Shown here: positions 7,849-15,880 of the stretch, in pieces
Numbering within the stretch: the stretch's first letter is position 1
Layout: each line of letters starts with the position of its first letter
Position numbers and translations under genes: made by a program
Notes under the pieces: model-generated
Databases searched by the model: none
What the model saw: the letters and a program-made list of their open reading frames with translations, nothing else
Told to the model about the DNA's origin: nothing
Origin: Sphingomonas beigongshangi
Lineage (GTDB): Bacteria > Pseudomonadota > Alphaproteobacteria > Sphingomonadales > Sphingomonadaceae
Direction: 5' to 3'
DNA length: 64,000 nucleotides
NCBI RefSeq assembly: GCF_016820445.1
Contig: NZ_JADHDT010000005.1
Location: 62,001 to 126,000, forward strand

Positions 7849-8664
7849 ATGCGGATCGGCGTGGTGGCCCCGGCCAGCATCGGCAACCAGGAGGCGGAAG
7901 CGCCGTTCCTCGCCTTCGCGGTGCTCGCCTATCCGGAGGTCGACCTCGTCGTGCACCCGCAATGCTGGGAGCGCGACGGCCATTTCGCCGGCTCCGACGC
8001 GCGCCGCGCCGACGCCTTCCTCGAATTCGCCAACGATCCCGGCTTCGACGCCATCTGGTTCCTGCGCGGCGGCTATGGCTCGAACCGCATCCTGCCGCTG
8101 GTGATGCCCCGGCTCGGGCCGGCGGCGCGGCACAAGGCCTATCTCGGCTATTCCGACATGGGGTTCCTGCTCGGCGCGCTCTATGCGCGGCGGATCGGCC
8201 GCCCGTGCCACGGGCCGATGGCGAGCGACATCCGTCGTCAGCACGGCGATGCGACGATCGCCCGTTCGCTCGGCTGGCTGGCGCGCGGCGACCGTAGCGG
8301 GCTGGAGCCCGGGCTCGACGGCCGGCCGGCGGCGGCGTTCAACCTGTCGATCCTCGGCGCGCTGATCGGCACGCCCTGGCTGCCCGACCTGACCGACCAC
8401 GTCCTGCTGATCGAGGAGGTGTCGGAGCCGATGTACAATATCGACCGGCTGCTCTTCCACATGGGGCATGCGACCCAGTTGAAGGGGCTCGCCGGGGTCA
8501 GGCTGGGCGCCGTGACCGCCGTCACCCCCAACGAGCCCGAATGGAACGAGCCGGTCGAGGCGATGGTGCGGCGCTGGTGCGGGGACCTCGGCGTGCCCTA
8601 TCTGGGCCGGGCGGAAATCGGCCATACGCAGAGCAACCGCATCGTGCCGTTCGGCGTCGCGTGA
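7849..8664 (+). CDS. ldcA: LD-carboxypeptidase, peptidase family S66
   Basis: This 271-residue protein is a murein tetrapeptide LD-carboxypeptidase, a cytoplasmic enzyme that removes the terminal D-Ala from recycled muropeptides. The S66 triad is visible: Ser102 in GYSDMGFL, a Glu in LLIEEVSEP, and a His in GHTQSNRIVPFG. FLRGGYGSNRIL is also a family hallmark. It is divergent from the Mur ligase gene with 68 nt between the starts, which would share regulatory DNA. Together they could convert imported tetrapeptide to tripeptide and re-attach it to UDP-MurNAc. Confidence 0.9.
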   Translation: MRIGVVAPASIGNQEAEAPFLAFAVLAYPEVDLVVHPQCWERDGHFAGSDARRADAFLEFANDPGFDAIWFLRGGYGSNRILPLVMPRLGPAARHKAYLGYSDMGFLLGALYARRIGRPCHGPMASDIRRQHGDATIARSLGWLARGDRSGLEPGLDGRPAAAFNLSILGALIGTPWLPDLTDHVLLIEEVSEPMYNIDRLLFHMGHATQLKGLAGVRLGAVTAVTPNEPEWNEPVEAMVRRWCGDLGVPYLGRAEIGHTQSNRIVPFGVA

Positions 8665-8667
8665 CGC

Positions 8668-8813
8668 ATTCCTCCCCTGCGGAAGCAGGGGAGGGGGACC
8701 ACCCGGCGTAGCCGGGTGGTGGAGGGGCAGCCGCATGCATTGCCCTGCGTGGCTGCCCCTCCACCACCAGCCTGTCGGCTGGCGGTTCCCCTCCCCGCGT
8801 GGCGGGGAGGAAT
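8668..8813. repeat. Large palindromic intergenic element
   Basis: A near-perfect inverted repeat fills the ldcA-thrS gap. The left arm (8668-8732) begins attcctcccc and ends in ggaggggcagcc. The right arm (8750-8813) begins ggctgcccctcc and ends ggggaggaat. Each arm also contains its own smaller hairpin. The form is that of a non-autonomous palindromic repeat (REP/MITE-like). It may also act as a transcription barrier between the two genes. It has a different sequence from the cccgcgcaggcgggg elements elsewhere in the window. Confidence 0.75.
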
Positions 8814-8870
8814 TGCAAATAGACGTCTACGGAGATAATTCGCGCTCTTCCCCAAAGCCGAAAGTCCATC

Positions 8871-10877
8871 ATGTCTGCCCACACGGTCGAAATGTTCCGC
8901 ATCACGTTGCCCGACGGTTCCGTCCGCGAGGTAGCGCCGGGGACTACCCCCGCGGACGTCGCGGCCGCGATCGGACCCGGCCTTGCCAAGGCGGCGATCG
9001 CCGCGCGCATCGACGGACAGGTGCGGGACCTCAACCGTCCGTTCGACGGCGACACGCATCTGGCGCTGGTCACCGCGAAGGACGAGGCCGATGCGCTCGA
9101 GCTCGTCCGCCACGACCTCGCGCATGTCATGGCCGAAGCGGTGCAGCACTTGTTTCCGGGCACGCAGATCACCTTCGGCCCGGCGACGGACGACGGCTTC
9201 TACTACGATTTCGCGCCGAAAGATCGTCCCTTCACCGAGGACGACCTGCCCGCGATCGAGGCGGAGATGCGCCGCATCATCGCGCGGAACGAGCCGTTCA
9301 CGCGCGAGGTGTGGAGCCGCGAACAGCTGATCGAGACGTGGCGCCGCCAAGGCGAGACGTTCAAGGCCGAATGGGCCGCCGAACTGCCCGATGGCGAGGA
9401 ACTGACCATCTATCGCCAGGGCGAATGGCTCGACATGTGCCGGGGGCCGCACATGCCCTCGACCGGTCGCCTCGACCCGCAGGCGTTCAAGCTGACGCGC
9501 GTTTCGGGCGCCTATTGGCGCGGCGACCAGAACAACGCGATGCTCAGCCGCATCTACGGCACCGGCTGGCTGAACAAGAAGCAGCTCGACGCGCATCTGT
9601 TCATGCTGGAAGAGGCGGCGAAGCGCGACCATCGCAAGATCGGCGCGGAGATGGACCTGTTCCACCTCCAGTCCGAAGCGCAGGGGTCGGTGTTCTGGCA
9701 CCCCAAGGGCTTCGTGCTGTGGCGGCAGATGGAGGCCTATATGCGCCGCCGCCTCGACGCCGCCGATTATGCCGAGGTGAAGACGCCGCAGCTGATGGAC
9801 GCCCGCCAGTGGGAACAGTCCGGCCACTGGGGCAAGTATCGCGAGAACATGTTCGTCGTCCCCGACGAGGTGCCCAATACCGAGGAGGAGGGCGCCGTCC
9901 TGTCGGGCGAGGGCGACCTGATGGCGCTCAAGCCGATGAACTGTCCGGCGCACGTGCTGATCTTCAAGCAGGGGATCAAGAGCTATCGCGACCTGCCGAT
10001 CCGCATGGCGGAATTCGGCTGCTGCCACCGCAACGAGCCGCACGGCGCGCTGCACGGCATCATGCGCGTCCGCCAGTTCACGCAGGACGACGCGCACATC
10101 TTCGTGCGCGAGGACCAATTGGTCGAGGAGGTGCGCAAGTTCTGCGAGCTGCTCGACAGCGTCTACCGCGACCTCGGCTTCGAGGATTATGCGGTCAAGC
10201 TCGCGCTGCGCCCGGAGAAAAGGTTCGGCGACGATGCGATGTGGGACAAGGCGGAGGCCGAGCTGCGCGAGGCGGTGCTCGCCTCCGGCCTGTCCGACGC
10301 GATCAAGGCGAAGTTCGAGGAACTGCCGGGCGAGGGTGCCTTCTACGCGCCGAAGCTCGAATTCCACCTGACCGACGCAATCGGCCGCACCTGGCAGGTC
10401 GGCACGATCCAGTCCGACCGCGTGCTGCCCGAGCGGCTCGACGCGAGCTATGTCGGCGAGGACGGCAACCGCCACCGGCCGGTGATGCTCCACCGCGCGA
10501 TCCTCGGCACGTTCGAGCGCTTCATCGGCATTCTGATCGAGCATCACGCCGGCCGCTTCCCCTTGTGGCTGAGCCCCGTGCAGGCGGTGGTGGCGACGAT
10601 CGTCTCCGACGCTGACGATTATGCGCGCGACGCGGCGGCGACGCTGCGCGCCGCGGGCATCCGGGTCGAGACCGACCTGCGCAACGAGAAGATCAACTAC
10701 AAGGTGCGCGAGCATTCGGTCGCCAAGGTGCCGGTGCTGCTCGTCGTCGGGAAGCGCGAGGCGGAGGAGGGCAAGGTCGCCATCCGCCGCCTGGGCAGCC
10801 AGGCGCAGCAGATCGTGACGCTGGACGAGGCGATCGCTATGTTGCGCGAGGAGGCGACTCCGCCCGATCTGCGGTAG
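8871..10877 (+). CDS. thrS: Threonyl-tRNA synthetase
   Basis: This 668-residue class II aminoacyl-tRNA synthetase has the full ThrRS architecture. A TGS domain (about 5-65) is followed by the editing domain with [11 protein letters not shown], then the catalytic core with the zinc/active-site segment [11 protein letters not shown] and motif 2 around [16 protein letters not shown]. The anticodon-binding domain lies near the C-terminus ([29 protein letters not shown]). Length and motif order are normal. It charges tRNA-Thr in the cytoplasm. The Uma2-type gene begins 9 nt downstream and infC further on, preserving the common thrS-infC association. Confidence 0.97.
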   Translation: MSAHTVEMFRITLPDGSVREVAPGTTPADVAAAIGPGLAKAAIAARIDGQVRDLNRPFDGDTHLALVTAKDEADALELVRHDLAHVMAEAVQHLFPGTQITFGPATDDGFYYDFAPKDRPFTEDDLPAIEAEMRRIIARNEPFTREVWSREQLIETWRRQGETFKAEWAAELPDGEELTIYRQGEWLDMCRGPHMPSTGRLDPQAFKLTRVSGAYWRGDQNNAMLSRIYGTGWLNKKQLDAHLFMLEEAAKRDHRKIGAEMDLFHLQSEAQGSVFWHPKGFVLWRQMEAYMRRRLDAADYAEVKTPQLMDARQWEQSGHWGKYRENMFVVPDEVPNTEEEGAVLSGEGDLMALKPMNCPAHVLIFKQGIKSYRDLPIRMAEFGCCHRNEPHGALHGIMRVRQFTQDDAHIFVREDQLVEEVRKFCELLDSVYRDLGFEDYAVKLALRPEKRFGDDAMWDKAEAELREAVLASGLSDAIKAKFEELPGEGAFYAPKLEFHLTDAIGRTWQVGTIQSDRVLPERLDASYVGEDGNRHRPVMLHRAILGTFERFIGILIEHHAGRFPLWLSPVQAVVATIVSDADDYARDAAATLRAAGIRVETDLRNEKINYKVREHSVAKVPVLLVVGKREAEEGKVAIRRLGSQAQQIVTLDEAIAMLREEATPPDLR

Positions 10878-10886
10878 GGAGACGAG

Positions 10887-11453
10887 ATGACGATCCTCCA
10901 GGACATCAAGGCTGGCGCGATCCCCGCCCATCTGACGGTCGATCAGGTCTATGATCTGACTGCGGCCGGCGTCTTCGCGGAGACCGAGAATTTCGAGCTG
11001 ATCGACGGGGAGATCGTGCCGATGGCGGCGGCGAAGGCGGACTGGCACGAGGTGATGAAGTCCCGGCTGAACCGCGGTCTCGTACGCGCATTGCCGGATG
11101 ACCTGAGGCTGTTCGTGGAACCATCCGTCACCTTGTCGCCCGTGCGGCTGCTCGAGCCCGACCTCGCCGTCTGGAAGAAGGGCGGGTTGCCGCGTCAGGT
11201 GCGCGGACCCGATCTGCTGCTCGTGATCGAGGTCGCGGACAGCTCGCTCGGCTACGACCTGCGGGTGAAGGCGCCGCTCTATGCCGAGCATGGCGTTCGG
11301 GACTATTGGGTCGTCGACGCCGTGCGGCAGACGGTCCGTACGCATCGCGCACCCGTGGACGGCCGCTATACCGACGTCGACGAGCATGAGGCGGATCAGC
11401 CGGTCGCCGCGTTGCTCGCGGGCGTGACGATTCGGCTCGCCGACCTCGACTAG
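10887..11453 (+). CDS. Uma2 family (DUF820) PD-(D/E)XK nuclease-like protein
   Basis: This 188-residue protein belongs to the Uma2/DUF820 family of restriction-endonuclease-fold proteins. The core is present: EPDLAVW, then LLVIEVADSSLGYD and a Lys (VKAPLYAEHGVRDYWVVD), which form the E...D...ExK-type active site. Family members are abundant in cyanobacteria and scattered in Proteobacteria, and their biological role is unclear. It starts 9 nt after thrS with a gggagacgag leader and probably reads through from the thrS transcript. Its position between thrS and infC suggests an insertion into a conserved pair. Confidence 0.85.
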   Translation: MTILQDIKAGAIPAHLTVDQVYDLTAAGVFAETENFELIDGEIVPMAAAKADWHEVMKSRLNRGLVRALPDDLRLFVEPSVTLSPVRLLEPDLAVWKKGGLPRQVRGPDLLLVIEVADSSLGYDLRVKAPLYAEHGVRDYWVVDAVRQTVRTHRAPVDGRYTDVDEHEADQPVAALLAGVTIRLADLD

Positions 11454-11500
11454 CCTTCAAATCGGCGCGATTATAGCCTATATGCGTGGCAAACCACTAC

Positions 11501-11516
11501 AGGAGCTACACCCATA
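11501..11516 (+). promoter_or_regulatory. infC ribosome-binding site and AUA start
   Basis: An aggag box at 11501-11505 lies 8 nt before an ATA codon (11514-11516) that is in frame with infC. The first in-frame ATG is at 11526, 20 nt from the box and too far for normal initiation. IF-3 is known in E. coli to start at AUU and to autoregulate through that rare codon, so the AUA here is a credible discriminated start. Confidence 0.6.
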
Positions 11517-12059
11517 CGTCCTCCCATGATGCGCCGGCCGATGCAGGCGCCACCGATGAACGGCCCTCGGTTCAACGAGTGGATTCAGAGCCCCAAGGTT
11601 CGCGTGATCGACCATGAGGGCGAGAATCTTGGCGTGATGTACACGCGCGAGGCGATCGCGCAGGCGCAGGAAGTCGGCCTCGATCTCGTCGAAGTGTCGC
11701 CCAACGCCGATCCGCCCGTCGCCAAGTTCCTCGACGTCGGAAAGTACAAGTACGAGGCGCAGAAGAAGGCGAACCTCGCCCGCAAGTCGCAGAAGACGCA
11801 GGAGATCAAGGAGATCAAGATGCGTCCGAACATCGACGACCACGACTATGACACCAAGATGAAGAAGGTCGTCGAGTTCATCGAGGAAGGCGACAAGGTC
11901 AAGGTTACCATGCGCTTCCGCGGCCGTGAGCTCAGCCACGGTCAGCTCGGCATGAACGTGCTCCAGCGCGTCGCCGAGCAGGTCGCCGAGGTCGCCAAGG
12001 TCGAGGCCTATCCGCGCATGGAAGGCCGCCAGATGCTCATGGTGCTCGCGCCAAAATAA
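11514..12059 (+). CDS. infC: Translation initiation factor IF-3
   Basis: This protein of about 181 residues is IF-3, which binds the 30S subunit, prevents premature 50S joining and proofreads start codons. The N-domain contains [16 protein letters not shown] and [15 protein letters not shown] sequence; the linker is Lys-rich ([17 protein letters not shown]). The C-domain starts at [16 protein letters not shown] and continues to [11 protein letters not shown] chose the ATA at 11514 rather than the ATG at 11526 because of the Shine-Dalgarno spacing; the difference is only four residues (Ile/Met-Arg-Pro-Pro). rpmI-rplT does not follow. A stem-loop directly after the stop may terminate the transcript. 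Confidence 0.93.
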   Translation: MRPPMMRRPMQAPPMNGPRFNEWIQSPKVRVIDHEGENLGVMYTREAIAQAQEVGLDLVEVSPNADPPVAKFLDVGKYKYEAQKKANLARKSQKTQEIKEIKMRPNIDDHDYDTKMKKVVEFIEEGDKVKVTMRFRGRELSHGQLGMNVLQRVAEQVAEVAKVEAYPRMEGRQMLMVLAPK

Positions 12060-12066
12060 ACGCTGC

Positions 12067-12088
12067 GTCCCCCTCGGGCGAGGGGGAC
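12067..12088 (+). terminator. Stem-loop after infC
   Basis: The inverted repeat gtccccct (12067-12074) and agggggac (12081-12088) closes a 6-nt loop just after the infC stop. There is no long U run, so it is a weak or Rho-assisted terminator at best. Confidence 0.5.
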
Positions 12089-12801
12089 GTCTTCGCCGGT
12101 CCGGACTGTCATCGCTCCGGGGTCCGTGTCTCTCGACCAGGGCTCGAAGGGCCCATGGCGCGCGAGCGGCGCCGTCCGGTCGGCGGCATACCGTCCCGCC
12201 CCTCGACATCATCCCGGATACCGCTCGCGGTTGGCGCTTGGGCGGTATCCGTGCATTCATATGTCTCCCTCGCTCGTGTGCTGCTTGTACACATGCCATC
12301 CCGACGGCGTGGCCAGACGCCGGCCGCTCCGGTTGATCGGCGGCGTCGCGTCCACTGCGGTCGACCCGGCTGCGATGTACGATCCAGCAAGGCTGGATTG
12401 GGGCGTTGCCGGCCCTTACCTCCACCCCGCTGCCTATCCACGATGCGCTGGGCGCGCAGCTGGGTGGGGAAACGGCCGGCATCGCTTCCGCGCGACGGGA
12501 TTCGGCTCTAAGTATCTGTCGGGGCGCGTCTTTGTTGTGCTTCCCGCGTGATGCACGCGGTACGCGCCGCGGATCGTCTCGACGACGATCCGGCATGCCT
12601 CCTGCCCTTCTTCCACGAAATTTTCGAACAACGGGTCCGCAATGCCGACCTACAGTGTTGCGCTTTGGCGACACCGACTTTGAAAATCGGGTTTGGTTGA
12701 TGACCGGAACGTGAAAAGGGTAGACGCCGGCCCCGCAGCGACCCTAGCCTGTCTTCGACCCGGATATGCAAAGCATGACGGAAAAACAGGAGAGGATGCC
12801 C
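12089..12801. other. Gene-free interval between infC and the TonB receptor gene
   Basis: About 700 bp carry no convincing gene; several overlapping frames on both strands lack recognisable protein features. The interval contains repeat copy 1 (12377-12480) and, at its end, the receptor's leader and ribosome-binding site (caggagagg, 12788-12795). A long untranslated leader or decayed repeat DNA would both fit. Confidence 0.5.
12377..12480 (+). repeat. ~100-bp dispersed repeat, copy 1
   Basis: This stretch begins cgatccagcaaggctgg and ends ggggaaacggccggc. It aligns end to end with the reverse complement of 15661-15765, sharing cgatccagc, ggggcg(g/t)tgccggccct, catcca(c/g)gat and the G-rich end. 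The two copies face each other across the TonB receptor gene. Confidence 0.6.
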
Positions 12802-15633
12802 ATGCGCCTGACCGCGTATCTGCTTTCGGCCGCAACCATCGCGCTGGCCGCCCCCACCGTCGTGTCGGCGCAGGAGACCAATGCTCCGCCGACCGATGCG
12901 CCAACGACGCAGGGGCAGGCGCAGACCAGCACCTCCGCCACCGCCAATGGTTCGGTGGACGCGGGGCAGCTGCCGCCGGTCGGACAGGGGGCGAGCAACC
13001 TGGGCGACATCGTCATCACCGCAACCCGCCGCGCCGAGCGTCTGTCGAACGTGCCGATCGCCGTCTCCGCCGTCAGCTCGCAGGCGCTGGAGAATTCCGG
13101 TGCCACCGACATCCGCCAGCTGACGCAGCTCACGCCGTCGCTGCTCGTCTCCTCGACCGGTTCGGAGGCCAATGCCTCCGCGCGTATCCGCGGTATCGGC
13201 ACGGTCGGCGACAACCCGGGCCTCGAAAGTTCGGTCGCCGTGTTTATCGACGGCGTCTATCGCAGCCGCACCGGCTCGGGCCTCAACGACATCGGCGAGG
13301 TCGACCGCATCGAAGTGCTGCGCGGGCCGCAGGGCACGCTGTCGGGCCGCAACGCGTCCGCCGGCACGATCAACATCATCACCAAGGCGCCCTCGTACAC
13401 GTTCGGCGGCTATGCGGAGGGAACGTACGGCAATTACAACGCCGTCCGCCTCGCCGGGGCGCTTACCGGACCGATCATCAAGGACATGCTCGCCTTCCGG
13501 CTGGACGGCGTCTACAACAAGCGCGACGGCTTCTATCGCGACGTCGTCAACAACACCGACTACAACAACCGCAACCGCTTCTTCGTGCGCGGGCAATTGC
13601 TGTTCGAGCCGACGTCCGACATCTCGCTGCGCCTGATCGGCGACTATACGTGGCGCAACGAGAAGTGCTGCGGCGCCGTCTACATCGATACGCGCGAAAA
13701 GCTGGACCCGACGCCCGGCGTCCCCGGCGACTTCACGATCAATCCCAACGGCAACCGCATCGTCCAGGTGATGCAGCAGCTCGGCGCGGTCTTCCCGAGC
13801 CTCGGTGATCCGTACAATCGCCGGATCGCGAACACCCCCGGCCGTGCCTATAGCAACGTCACCAAGGATTATGGCGGGTCGGCGCAGCTCGACTGGAATC
13901 TGGGCGGCGCGGGGCTCACGTCGATCACCGCCTATCGCGAGTACAAGTCGGGCGGTGCCGCCGATATCGACTATGGCAACCTCGACATCGGCTATCGCCC
14001 CGACGACGGCAATGCCTATCGCCAGTTCCATACCTTCACTCAGGAACTGCGCCTCAACGGCGAGGCGTTCGATAACAAGCTCAACTGGCTGATCGGCGGC
14101 TATTATTCGAAGGAAAACCTGGTCGTCGCCGACAATCTGAAGTTCGGCACGCAATATGGCGCCTTCGCCGCCTGCCGCATCATCGCGACGATCAATCCGC
14201 TCGCGGCGCTGCGCGATCCGACCAAGCCGGGCTGTCTCGGCACGACGCCGCTCGCGGCGCTCGGCGGCGCGAGCGGGCGCCAGGCCGTCGGCGCGGGCCT
14301 CGGCGCGGCCGCGGCGCTGGTGCTGCCGGGCATCGATCGCCTCAGCACCGTCAACAACGTCGGCGACACCAACTCGCGCTATTACCAGGACAGCGAGAAC
14401 TACGCCTTCTTCACGCACAACATCTTCAAGGTGACCGACAAGCTGTCGATCACCGCCGGCCTTCGCTACACGCACGAGCGCAAGGATTTCCGCGCGACGT
14501 TCAACAACAACAACACGATCTGCCCGGCGCAGCAGGCGGCGCTCAGCCCACTGCTCGCCAATCCGGCGCTCGCCGCGCTCCAGCCGCTGATCGGCGGCAT
14601 CATCACGCTAACCTGCACGGGCAACTCGAGCTCGGCGATCAACGCGCTGACGCCGCAGGACAAGCTCAGCGAGGGCGAGTTCACCGGCACCGGCGTCATC
14701 TCCTACAAGCCGACCAGCGACCTGTTGGTCTATGCCTCCTACTCGCGCGGCTACAAGGCGGGCGGCTACAATCTCGACCGGTCGGACCTGACGTCGAACG
14801 TCTTCGCGCCGCCGACGAACGCCAATGCCAGCCGCCTGCGTTTCGACCCGGAAACGGTCAACGCCTATGAAGTGGGCCTGAAGTACACCAGCCGCCAGTT
14901 CACCTTCAACGCGGCCGCGTTCCGCCAGGAGTTCAAGAACTTCCAGCTGAACACCTTCAACGGCACCAACTATATCGTCCAGAACATCACCTCCTGCCAG
15001 AACAGCCTCAACGGCGCGGACCAGGACGGCAGCTCGACGACCGGTGCCTGCACCGGCAAGACGGGCTATGGCGTGCTCAGCCAGGGTATCGAGCTCGAGG
15101 CGGGGCTCTTCCCGGCGAAGGACCTGTCGTTCGCGCTCGGCTACACGCTCGCCGACACGCATTTCCGCCACAACCTGGTGGGCAGCGACTCGGGCGAGGC
15201 GCTCGACGCACAGCTGTTCCTGCTCCCCGGCAGCCAGCTGTCGAATGCGCCCCGCCATACGGTGACGTCGTCGATGACCTTCACGCCGGAACTCGGCGCG
15301 TCGGGCCTGACCGGCCTCTTCTATGTCGATGGCCGCATGACCAGCGACTACAACACCGGCTCCGACCTCTTCTACGAAAAGCGCCAGGACGGCTTCTTCC
15401 TGCTCAACGCGCGCATCGGCATCCGTGGGCCGGACCAGCATTGGGCGCTGGAGTTCTGGGGCCAGAACCTGACCAACACGCGGTACGAGCAGGTCGCCTT
15501 CAACGCGCCGTTCCAGGGCTCGGGCAGCCTCGCCTCGACGATCAAGCTCGGCACCTCGCCGTCGAACCAGATCTTCACCTCGTTCCTCGCGGAACCGCGC
15601 ACCTATGGCGTGACGGCCCGTATCCGCTTCTGA
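12802..15633 (+). CDS. TonB-dependent outer-membrane receptor 1
   Basis: This protein of about 943 residues imports a substrate through the outer membrane using TonB/ExbBD energy. A signal peptide (MRLTAYLLSAATIALAAP ending VSAQ) is followed by a TonB-box-like GDIVITATRR. The plug domain includes RIRGIGTVGDNPG, VFIDGVYRSR and IEVLRGPQGTLSGRNASAGT. A long beta-barrel ends in the aromatic RIRF, as required for outer-membrane assembly. This is the sphingomonad sub-type with no linked substrate genes, so the ligand is unknown. I prefer the ATG at 12802 (aggag box 8 nt upstream); ATGs at 12766, 12775 and 12796 are also in frame. It is flanked by inverted repeat copies at 12377-12480 and 15661-15765. 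Confidence 0.93.
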   Translation: MRLTAYLLSAATIALAAPTVVSAQETNAPPTDAPTTQGQAQTSTSATANGSVDAGQLPPVGQGASNLGDIVITATRRAERLSNVPIAVSAVSSQALENSGATDIRQLTQLTPSLLVSSTGSEANASARIRGIGTVGDNPGLESSVAVFIDGVYRSRTGSGLNDIGEVDRIEVLRGPQGTLSGRNASAGTINIITKAPSYTFGGYAEGTYGNYNAVRLAGALTGPIIKDMLAFRLDGVYNKRDGFYRDVVNNTDYNNRNRFFVRGQLLFEPTSDISLRLIGDYTWRNEKCCGAVYIDTREKLDPTPGVPGDFTINPNGNRIVQVMQQLGAVFPSLGDPYNRRIANTPGRAYSNVTKDYGGSAQLDWNLGGAGLTSITAYREYKSGGAADIDYGNLDIGYRPDDGNAYRQFHTFTQELRLNGEAFDNKLNWLIGGYYSKENLVVADNLKFGTQYGAFAACRIIATINPLAALRDPTKPGCLGTTPLAALGGASGRQAVGAGLGAAAALVLPGIDRLSTVNNVGDTNSRYYQDSENYAFFTHNIFKVTDKLSITAGLRYTHERKDFRATFNNNNTICPAQQAALSPLLANPALAALQPLIGGIITLTCTGNSSSAINALTPQDKLSEGEFTGTGVISYKPTSDLLVYASYSRGYKAGGYNLDRSDLTSNVFAPPTNANASRLRFDPETVNAYEVGLKYTSRQFTFNAAAFRQEFKNFQLNTFNGTNYIVQNITSCQNSLNGADQDGSSTTGACTGKTGYGVLSQGIELEAGLFPAKDLSFALGYTLADTHFRHNLVGSDSGEALDAQLFLLPGSQLSNAPRHTVTSSMTFTPELGASGLTGLFYVDGRMTSDYNTGSDLFYEKRQDGFFLLNARIGIRGPDQHWALEFWGQNLTNTRYEQVAFNAPFQGSGSLASTIKLGTSPSNQIFTSFLAEPRTYGVTARIRF

Positions 15634-15660
15634 AGTCTGATTTACGTGCGGGGACGCGGC

Positions 15661-15765
15661 GCCGGTCCTCACCCCACGCGGCCGCCCGACCAGCATATCC
15701 TGGATGGGCGGCCGGGTTGGGGGTGAGGGCCGGCACCGCCCCGATCCGACCTAGCTGGATCGCAC
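15661..15765 (-). repeat. ~100-bp dispersed repeat, copy 2 (inverted)
   Basis: The reverse complement of this stretch matches 12377-12480 over its whole length. Internally it also contains a hairpin (cctcacccc near 15667 against ggggtgagg near 15720). It begins about 30 nt after the TonB receptor stop, so it may also serve in termination or mRNA stability. Confidence 0.6.
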
Positions 15766-15880
15766 ACCAGGTTCCCATCGATGGGGGAGGGGGCGGCGGC
15801 GTAGCGATGCGCCGCCGCTTCTTCGTGGCGGTGCGAACCGCGACCCGTGTCACGCGGTCGTGCGACGTCAGAGCGCGGTC

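Noticed and set aside
6302..8104. 600-codon open frame on the plus strand opposite the Mur ligase gene
   Set aside because: High-GC antisense shadow; peptide is Arg/Asp/His-rich without family features, while the minus strand encodes an intact Mur ligase.
8598..11387. 929-codon minus-strand frame over thrS and the Uma2 gene
   Set aside because: Antisense shadow of strongly conserved thrS; no signature or start signal.
12508..14475. 655-codon minus-strand frame over TonB receptor 1
   Set aside because: Antisense shadow; plus strand encodes a complete receptor.
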